Positions 25,539 to 30,277 of a stretch of 30,277 nt of DNA are shown piece after piece. Positions within the stretch are counted from its first letter, which is position 1. Every line of letters begins with the position of its first letter. Source of the DNA: CBFGTV01 sp965652145 (GTDB taxonomy: Bacteria > Bacillota > Clostridia > Peptostreptococcales > Natronincolaceae). The stretch spans positions 1 through 30,277 of the forward strand of contig CBFGTV010000041.1 in NCBI GenBank assembly GCA_965652145.1. The letters run 5' to 3'. The translations under genes and the position numbers were made by a program. The notes under the pieces are model-generated. The model made no database searches. It was given only the letters and a program-made list of their open reading frames with translations, and was not told where the DNA came from.

Positions 25539-26249
25539 CTACCCGTCGTCCTTTCCTTGAAAGGCTTTATATAGCTTCTTTACCGCCCGTTTTTCTATTC
25601 TTGAAACATATGATCTGGAAATCCCCAGCATGCGAGCGATTTCCCGCTGAGTCATGCTGGCCCCATTGCTGATGCCATAGCGCAGCTCCACCACGATTCG
25701 TTCTCTTTTTTTCAATACTGCTGCCATTTTACTGTAGAGCTTTTTTATCTGCATTTTCAGCTCTACCTCTTCTAAAATTTTATCTGGTTCGGTTCCTAAC
25801 AGATCCAACAGTGAGATTTCGTTTCCCTCTTTATCCATACCAATAGGCTCTTGAAGGGATACCTCTGTTTTTAGCTTTTTACTGGAACGTATAGTCATTA
25901 AAATTTCGTTTTCTATACACCTAGCGGCATAGGTGGCCAGTCGAGTTCCTTTCTTTCGGTCAAAGGTAGTAATTCCCTTAATTAAACCAATGGTGCCGAT
26001 GGATATTAGATCATCTGCATCAACACCAATATTTGAGTACTTTTTCACAATATGTGCCACTAACCTCAAATTCCGCTCGACAAGAATATTTCTTGCCTCT
26101 TCGTCCCCCTCTTCATAGCGTTCTAAGTATTCTGCCTCTTCCTCTGGGGTTAAGGGCTGAGGAAAGGAAGTGCTGCTGGAGATGTACGATACTGCAAACA
26201 TAAAAGGTTTGAATACGAAAGGTGCTATTCCTGACAACAATGCCCACAT
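25539..26249 (-). CDS. sigK: sporulation sigma factor SigK (pro-sigma-K)
   Basis: Mother-cell sigma factor for late sporulation. A hydrophobic N-terminal pro-sequence (about residues 1-25: ALLSGIAPFVFKPFMFAVSYI) is followed by sigma region 2 (NLRLVAHIVKKYSNIGVDADDLISIGTIGLIKGI, i.e. the core-binding and -10 recognition parts) and region 4 with a helix-turn-helix (TQREIARMLGISRSYVSRIEKRAVKKL). Total length about 236, normal. The gene is not split by an intervening element as in some sporeformers. I chose ATG 26249 because the in-frame ATG at 26258 is only 3 bases from the GGAGG. Both ATGs lie in one arm of a perfect inverted repeat, described separately. Confidence 0.95.
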   Translation of the reverse strand: MWALLSGIAPFVFKPFMFAVSYISSSTSFPQPLTPEEEAEYLERYEEGDEEARNILVERNLRLVAHIVKKYSNIGVDADDLISIGTIGLIKGITTFDRKKGTRLATYAARCIENEILMTIRSSKKLKTEVSLQEPIGMDKEGNEISLLDLLGTEPDKILEEVELKMQIKKLYSKMAAVLKKRERIVVELRYGISNGASMTQREIARMLGISRSYVSRIEKRAVKKLYKAFQGKDDG

Positions 26250-26320
26250 GAAGATCATCTCCCTCCTGAAAACCTCTATAAAAGGTCACTTTTAATAATA
26301 TGTGGTATGATCTTCATGTG
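26245..26320 (-). repeat. 14-base perfect inverted repeat over the sigK start
   Basis: CACATGAAGATCAT (26245-26258) and its exact complement ATGATCTTCATGTG (26307-26320), 48 bases apart. The lower arm contains both possible sigK start codons. If the transcript begins upstream of 26320 the arms can pair and hide the start codon; the ribosome site lies in the loop next to the stem. Confidence 0.7.
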
Positions 26321-26355
26321 TGCATGTACGGTAAATATTTAGCTTTGTCACTCTT

Positions 26356-26383
26356 GGCCTATTTCGCAGCAAATTAATAGACC
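26356..26383 (-). other. hairpin after the fosA-like gene
   Basis: Arms GGCCTATT (26356-26363) and AATAGACC (26376-26383) pair over 8 bases with one wobble. It begins 13 bases after the fosA-like stop on the minus strand. No T-run follows in that direction, so it is a weak terminator candidate at best. Confidence 0.3.
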
Positions 26384-26395
26384 TTATTTTCTCGT

Positions 26396-26827
26396 TTAAG
26401 GCTGATTGTCCTCTTGGTCAGAGGCAATCATAAAGCCCGGCCAATGATTTTCCTTTGCCCAGCTTAAGCGATGCTCCAGGGTATGGTAATGAAGCTCCAG
26501 CTTGTGTCCATCGGGGTCTAAAAAGTAGAAGGATTCACCTTCAGAGGTATTTTCCTTAAAGGCATCGACCCCTGCATCCTCTAACCGAGCCTTTAAGCGA
26601 TGATAGTCAAGGGATAACACATTGAAGGCAACATGGGTATAGTCTGAAGCAGGTTGCTTTTTCTTGTTTCGATCCACGTTGAGGGCAATCCAGGTGGCCC
26701 CTGCCTGCAAATAAGCCCCCTGCTGCCATTTGGCCACCAGTCTTAAACCCAGCAGCTCAACATAAAAGGCCAGTGATCTATTCAGGTCACTGACTGCAAA
26801 GGTAATATGATTGATTCCATTGATCAT
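26396..26827 (-). CDS. FosA-like fosfomycin-resistance metallo-thioltransferase
   Basis: A 143-residue enzyme of the glyoxalase/VOC fold that opens the epoxide of fosfomycin with a thiol, using Mn2+ and K+. It matches the FosA pattern closely: metal ligands H7 (GINHIT), H65 (SDYTHVAF) and E111 (HKLELHYH), catalytic-type T9, the K+-loop-like SEGESFYFLDPDGHKLELH, and the LEHRL arginine (R120). The glutamate that marks FosX hydrolases (near residue 44) is absent. The thiol used in this host is uncertain, since clostridia usually lack glutathione. An AAAGGAGG site precedes the ATG. It stands alone between sigK and the proC terminator. Another VOC thioltransferase is the alternative function. Confidence 0.82.
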   Translation of the reverse strand: MINGINHITFAVSDLNRSLAFYVELLGLRLVAKWQQGAYLQAGATWIALNVDRNKKKQPASDYTHVAFNVLSLDYHRLKARLEDAGVDAFKENTSEGESFYFLDPDGHKLELHYHTLEHRLSWAKENHWPGFMIASDQEDNQP

Positions 26828-26879
26828 AAATTTCCTCCTTTGGTTTTCCTTTTCATTTTCTTCACTCCAACAAAATTAC

Positions 26880-26907
26880 AAAAAGAGCCCACCACAAGCA
26901 GGTAGGC
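26880..26907 (-). terminator. terminator of the proABC operon
   Basis: On the minus strand GCCTACC (26901-26907) pairs with GGTGGGC (26887-26893), with one wobble, then TCTTTTT. It starts 16 bases after the proC stop. Confidence 0.8.
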
Positions 26908-26922
26908 AATATTTTGACAGAT

Positions 26923-27738
26923 TTATTTTTTAGCTGGGGTCTTGAGCTTTTGGCTGCACACCTCTAAGGCCTCCATCACAATTCCTCTAAAACCATTCTT
27001 TTCTAGGGAATAGACCCCCTCTATGGTAACCCCCCCGGGTGAGGTGACCATATCCTTCAGCGGCCCCGGATGAAGCTCCTTTTTAAGAATCATTAGCCCG
27101 GTACCCACCAGGGTTTGGGCTGCATATTGATAGGCCTTTTCCCTGGGCATTCCCTGGAGCACGGCCCCATCGGCCATGGCCTCCACCATTTGGGCTATAA
27201 AGGCAGGGCTGCAGCCACTTAAACAGGTGGCGGCATCCATTAAATGTTCACTGATCAGATCTACCCGACCAATACTACTGAATAATTCTGTAGTGATGTC
27301 AATGTCTTCCTGGGTGGCATGGGGGCTGCTGCTCATGGGCAGCATTCCCTCCCCCACACTGACAGCCACATTGGGCATAATTCGTATGATTTTTTGAGGG
27401 TTGGAGAAGTACCCCTGAATTTCATCAATGGTTATACCAGCAGCAATAGAAACCAGCAATTGATCTTCATTGATAAAGGGGCTGATTTCATTTAAAACAA
27501 CCGGATAAATATTGGGCTTTATGCCAAGCACAATCACATCACATTGCTTCGCCAGCTGGATATTTGTATCAAGAGCATTCACTCCATTTTCCCTGCAAAG
27601 CTTCTCCAGCTTTTTTCTGGAGCGGTTGGTAACAAAAATGCTGTCATTGATTTGATCAAACCTGGAAACTAACCCGTCAATGATGGTGGCGGTCATATTT
27701 CCTGCCCCGATAAAGCCTATTTTTCTCATAGTGTTCAC
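26923..27738 (-). CDS. proC: pyrroline-5-carboxylate reductase
   Basis: Last step of proline synthesis: reduces pyrroline-5-carboxylate with NAD(P)H. The 271-residue protein begins with the Rossmann motif IGFIGAGNMTATII, followed by the family stretches VILGIKP-like (VIVLGIKPN), IRIMPNVAVSVGEGM and the C-terminal signature of ProC (LKDMVTSPGGVTIEGVYSLEKNGFRG). It follows proB after 26 bases on the same strand and ends the operon at a clear terminator. Ordinary length and no odd features. Confidence 0.97.
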   Translation of the reverse strand: MNTMRKIGFIGAGNMTATIIDGLVSRFDQINDSIFVTNRSRKKLEKLCRENGVNALDTNIQLAKQCDVIVLGIKPNIYPVVLNEISPFINEDQLLVSIAAGITIDEIQGYFSNPQKIIRIMPNVAVSVGEGMLPMSSSPHATQEDIDITTELFSSIGRVDLISEHLMDAATCLSGCSPAFIAQMVEAMADGAVLQGMPREKAYQYAAQTLVGTGLMILKKELHPGPLKDMVTSPGGVTIEGVYSLEKNGFRGIVMEALEVCSQKLKTPAKK

Positions 27739-27764
27739 CTCAATAAAATTGTCTATGTTGCGTA

Positions 27765-28571
27765 CTAAAATTCGGTAGGGTAAAACAGGGTGGCCTTGGC
27801 TTTACCTTCCATGATACTGGTTAAGATGTTATGTTTTTTTCCATTGGCCAAAATCATATGAATTCCATACCGGTTTACAATTCGGGCCGCCTCAATTTTG
27901 GTCGAGATTCCGCCCGTACCAAAGGAATTAGTCTCGCCGATTTCTATCTCCTTAAGCATTTGGTCTATATCCCTGACCTCCTCCAGAAGCACAGCATCGT
28001 TGTGTTCTTTAGGATTTTTATTATAGATTCCATCGATATCACTTAACAAAATCAGTAGGTCTGCGTTCCAAAGACTGGCTGAAAGCGCTGCCAGGGTGTC
28101 GTTATCACCGATTTTTATTTCTTCAACACTTACTGTGTCATTTTCGTTAATAATTGGTACAACCCCTTCGTCTACCAAAGTAAAAAGGGTATTTCGTATA
28201 TTTAAGGTTCTGGTTTGATCATAAAAATCCTCTCGGGTAAGGAGCATTTGACCAATGTAAATATCGTGCTGGGAAAAATGCTTGCTGTAGGCAGCCATCA
28301 GCTCCAGCTGGCCAATGGCGCAAAGGGCCTGCCGGTAATTGATGTCTCCCTTCCTTGACCATTTTCCGATTCTGCTGATTCCCGCAATCTGGGCACCGGA
28401 GGTAACAATTAAAACCTGTTTCCCCTCTCTTTTTAAGCGAACAATCTGTTCACACAGCTCCTCTAGAAATTCATCGTTTACGGTACCATCTGCATTGGAC
28501 AGGGTATTGCTTCCAATTTTAATAACAATTTTCTTACTGTTTTTAATCACTGATTCAATCACTCTGCTCAT
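27765..28571 (-). CDS. proB: glutamate 5-kinase, short form
   Basis: Phosphorylates glutamate to gamma-glutamyl phosphate, the first step of proline synthesis. Amino-acid-kinase motifs are visible: IVIKIGSNTL at the start, VTSGAQIAGI, a NENDTVSVEEIKIGDNDTLAA block and SFGTGGISTKIEAARI. At 268 residues it lacks the C-terminal PUA domain of the roughly 365-residue E. coli and B. subtilis enzymes; short forms are known in other Firmicutes. The start is 3 bases after the proA stop, so the two are translationally linked. Proline feedback control is often altered in short forms. Confidence 0.96.
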   Translation of the reverse strand: MSRVIESVIKNSKKIVIKIGSNTLSNADGTVNDEFLEELCEQIVRLKREGKQVLIVTSGAQIAGISRIGKWSRKGDINYRQALCAIGQLELMAAYSKHFSQHDIYIGQMLLTREDFYDQTRTLNIRNTLFTLVDEGVVPIINENDTVSVEEIKIGDNDTLAALSASLWNADLLILLSDIDGIYNKNPKEHNDAVLLEEVRDIDQMLKEIEIGETNSFGTGGISTKIEAARIVNRYGIHMILANGKKHNILTSIMEGKAKATLFYPTEF

Positions 28572-28574
28572 TCC

Positions 28575-29816
28575 TTATTCTCTAATTTGTCCGTCACCAA
28601 TTATGGTGTATTTTATGGTTACCAGCTCATTTAAGCCCATGGGCCCCCGGGCATGGATTTTTTGTGTACTGATTCCCATTTCAGCTCCAAAGCCAAATTC
28701 TGCGCCATCGGTAAATCGTGTGGAGGCATTGACATAAACCGCAGCAGCATCGACACGTCTTAAAAATTCATTGGCATTACTATAGCTTTCCGTTAAAATG
28801 GCCTCTGAATGCTTTGTTCCATATCGAGTAATATGGGTAATGGCCTCGTCAAGACCCTCTACCACCTTTATGGCCAAAATGTAATCTAAATATTCCTCGG
28901 CCCAATCCGCTTCAGTGGCCTGTTGAACATCAATTATCTGGCGGGTTTTAGCGCACCCTCGAAGGGCCACCCGATCTTCTAAATTGTTTTTTAGCATGGG
29001 CAGAAATTGCCCGGCGATGCTCTGATGAACTAGTACAGTTTCACAGGAATTACAGACACCTGGTCTTTGAACCTTGGCATTTTCAATAATTGCCAGGGCT
29101 TTGTCAGAATCAGCACTTTCATCAATGAAAATATGGCAGTTGCCCACCCCGGTTTCAATGGTGGGTACTGTGGCATGATCAACCACAAAACGGATTAAAT
29201 CTGCCCCTCCCCGGGGAATAATCACGTCAATGTATTCATTCATCCGCAGCATTTCCTCCACCAGCCTTCGATCCAGGTCTTCTACCAGCTGAATCACCTC
29301 GGGGCTGATCTGACTTTTTTGAAGTCCCTCTCGAATGGCCTTTACCAGGGCTTTATTGGAGTGAATAGCAGAGGAGCTTCCCCTTAACAGGATTCCATTC
29401 CCGCTTTTAAAGGCCAGGGAAAAGGCATCTACCGTTACATTGGGTCTCGATTCATAAATAATTCCGATAACCCCCAGGGGCACACTCATTTTACTGACGG
29501 TCAAGCCGTTTTCCAGGCTCCATACCTCGTTACTTTTCCAGACTGGGTCTTTAAGCTTAATAATGGCTTCTATCCCCTCGATCATTCCTTCAATTCGGGC
29601 ATTGTTCAGCCTTAGACGATCGATCAAGCTCTCCTTCATTCCCTTTTTAAGGGCAGCATCAATATCTTTTTGATTTTCCCTTAAAATTAAGGCTTTATTT
29701 TCCTTAATCGCTTCAGCCGTATATTTTAACGCTTCATTTTTAATGGTGGTTGAAACAGTGGCTAAAAGCTGTGAGGCTTCCTTTAATTTTTTACATTTCT
29801 CTATTAGCTCAGACAT
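28575..29816 (-). CDS. proA: gamma-glutamyl phosphate reductase
   Basis: Reduces gamma-glutamyl phosphate to the semialdehyde with NADPH, the second step of proline synthesis. The 413-residue length from ATG 29816 (MSELIEKCKKL) fits the family; the frame is open for 41 codons further upstream, but that part contains the promoter and lies before the ribosome site AGAGGTG. Motifs: ESRPNVTVDAFSLAFKSGN, PRGGADLIRFV and the catalytic cysteine region QRPGVCNSCETVL. First gene of proABC, preceded by a near-consensus promoter. Confidence 0.97.
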   Translation of the reverse strand: MSELIEKCKKLKEASQLLATVSTTIKNEALKYTAEAIKENKALILRENQKDIDAALKKGMKESLIDRLRLNNARIEGMIEGIEAIIKLKDPVWKSNEVWSLENGLTVSKMSVPLGVIGIIYESRPNVTVDAFSLAFKSGNGILLRGSSSAIHSNKALVKAIREGLQKSQISPEVIQLVEDLDRRLVEEMLRMNEYIDVIIPRGGADLIRFVVDHATVPTIETGVGNCHIFIDESADSDKALAIIENAKVQRPGVCNSCETVLVHQSIAGQFLPMLKNNLEDRVALRGCAKTRQIIDVQQATEADWAEEYLDYILAIKVVEGLDEAITHITRYGTKHSEAILTESYSNANEFLRRVDAAAVYVNASTRFTDGAEFGFGAEMGISTQKIHARGPMGLNELVTIKYTIIGDGQIRE

Positions 29817-29850
29817 GGCTACACCTCTTTGTATCAATAATTTGCTTATA

Positions 29851-29879
29851 ATTATATCTGATTTTGTATACAGAATCAA
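29851..29879 (-). promoter_or_regulatory. sigma-A promoter of proABC
   Basis: On the minus strand TTGATT (29874-29879), 17 bases, then a perfect TATAAT (29851-29856). It predicts a start near 29844 and a 5' leader of about 28 bases before the proA start codon, so no room for a large riboswitch. The best promoter in the window. Confidence 0.85.
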
Positions 29880-29937
29880 ATGATATAAATCTCCAATAAA
29901 TAAAAATGTTTTTTTATGGCCGGCGGCTTTAGTAAGC

Positions 29938-29960
29938 AAAAACAGCCCCAGGGGGGCTGT
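29938..29960 (-). terminator. terminator of asnS
   Basis: On the minus strand ACAGCCCC (29953-29960) pairs perfectly with GGGGCTGT (29942-29949) around a 3-base loop, followed by TTTTT. It begins 3 bases after the asnS stop. Confidence 0.9.
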
Positions 29961-29963
29961 CGG

Positions 29964-30277
29964 TTAAGGATAAACCCGATTTAAGGTTCTGGCAAAGGGA
30001 ATCGTCTGACGAATATGGTCTATACCGCAGATCCAGGCAACTGTCCTTTCCAGTCCCAGGCCAAAGCCTGAATGGGGCACTGAGCCATATCTTCTTAAAT
30101 CCAGGTACCACTCATACAGTTCCTGGGGCAGCTCTTCCTCTTGAATACGTCTTAGAATCAGGTCAAGATCATGAATTCTTTCAGAACCGCCGATGATTTC
30201 ACCATACCCTTCTGGGGCAATTAAATCGGCTCCCAGAATGACATCGGGGTTTGTTGGGTCAGGCTGCATATAGAAGG
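29964..30277 (-). CDS. asnS: asparaginyl-tRNA synthetase, C-terminal part (cut by window edge)
   Basis: Charges tRNA-Asn with asparagine. Only about the last 104 residues are in the window. The frame is open to the window edge, so the first ATG seen (30269, in FYMQPDPTN) is internal. The class II aminoacyl-tRNA synthetase motif 3 is complete (GFGLGLERTVAWICG), preceded by YGEIIGGSERIHD and WYLDLRRYGSVPHSG, which together fit AsnS rather than AspS or LysS. The gene ends just before its own strong terminator and is transcribed separately from proABC. Confidence 0.93.
   Translation of the reverse strand, partial: FYMQPDPTNPDVILGADLIAPEGYGEIIGGSERIHDLDLILRRIQEEELPQELYEWYLDLRRYGSVPHSGFGLGLERTVAWICGIDHIRQTIPFARTLNRVYP

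Noticed and set aside
25539..26258. Intervening element (skin-like) in sigK
   Set aside because: The sigK frame is continuous from the pro-sequence to the C-terminal helix-turn-helix.
28339..28737. Plus-strand 132-codon open frame
   Set aside because: Lies opposite proB/proA, both certain genes; composition is that of an antisense shadow.
1..30277. tRNA, rRNA, CRISPR array, insertion sequence or prophage genes
   Set aside because: No cloverleaf-like segment, regular spaced repeats, transposase, integrase or phage structural gene was seen on reading both strands.

Overview
The window looks like chromosomal DNA of an anaerobic, endospore-forming, low-GC Firmicute of the Clostridia. The evidence is AT-rich DNA, strong AGGAGG-type ribosome binding sites, an intact mother-cell sigma factor (sigK) with a pro-sequence, and many oxygen-sensitive radical-SAM and Fe-S enzymes. 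The genus cannot be fixed from sequence alone. Almost every gene lies on the minus strand, so transcription runs from high to low coordinates.

Region 1 (about 22.6 kb down to 46) is the accessory heart of the window. A LoaP-type specialised NusG paralogue (22050-22556) is followed by a 340-base structured leader and then 19 tightly packed minus-strand genes. In transcription order they are: radical SAM/SPASM enzyme, ATP-grasp ligase, two ABC-2 permeases, a degenerate adenylation domain fused to an acyl carrier domain, a PaaK-like adenylate-forming ligase, a BtrH-like acyltransferase candidate, a cobalamin-type radical SAM enzyme, a second SPASM-like radical SAM enzyme, two more cobalamin-type radical SAM enzymes, a NodB-type deacetylase, two further cobalamin-type radical SAM enzymes, a UbiV-like U32 protein, an SPFH membrane protein, a second U32 protein, the ABC ATPase and S-adenosylmethionine synthetase. 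Most gaps are under 30 bases or are ATGA overlaps. I read this as one long antitermination-controlled operon for an undescribed small molecule or lipid-like product: carrier-bound acyl chemistry, SAM/B12 radical tailoring, possible O2-independent hydroxylation, deacetylation and ABC export, with metK supplying the cofactor. The product cannot be named from the sequence.

Region 2 (22.6-25.3 kb) is a border zone. An AT-rich 490-base divergent intergenic region separates loaP from two plus-strand genes, a GNAT-like acyltransferase and a GAF-LuxR regulator. Each is broken by a frameshift exactly at a poly-A tract (11 A and 9 A), and in both cases a run of 10 A would restore the frame. A convergent Fic gene (minus) also carries a one-base frameshift near its 3' end.

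Region 3 (25.5-30.3 kb) is ordinary chromosome: sigK (with a striking inverted repeat over its start codon), a FosA-like fosfomycin-resistance enzyme, the proA-proB-proC proline operon with a very good sigma-A promoter and a terminator, and the 3' end of asnS with its own terminator.
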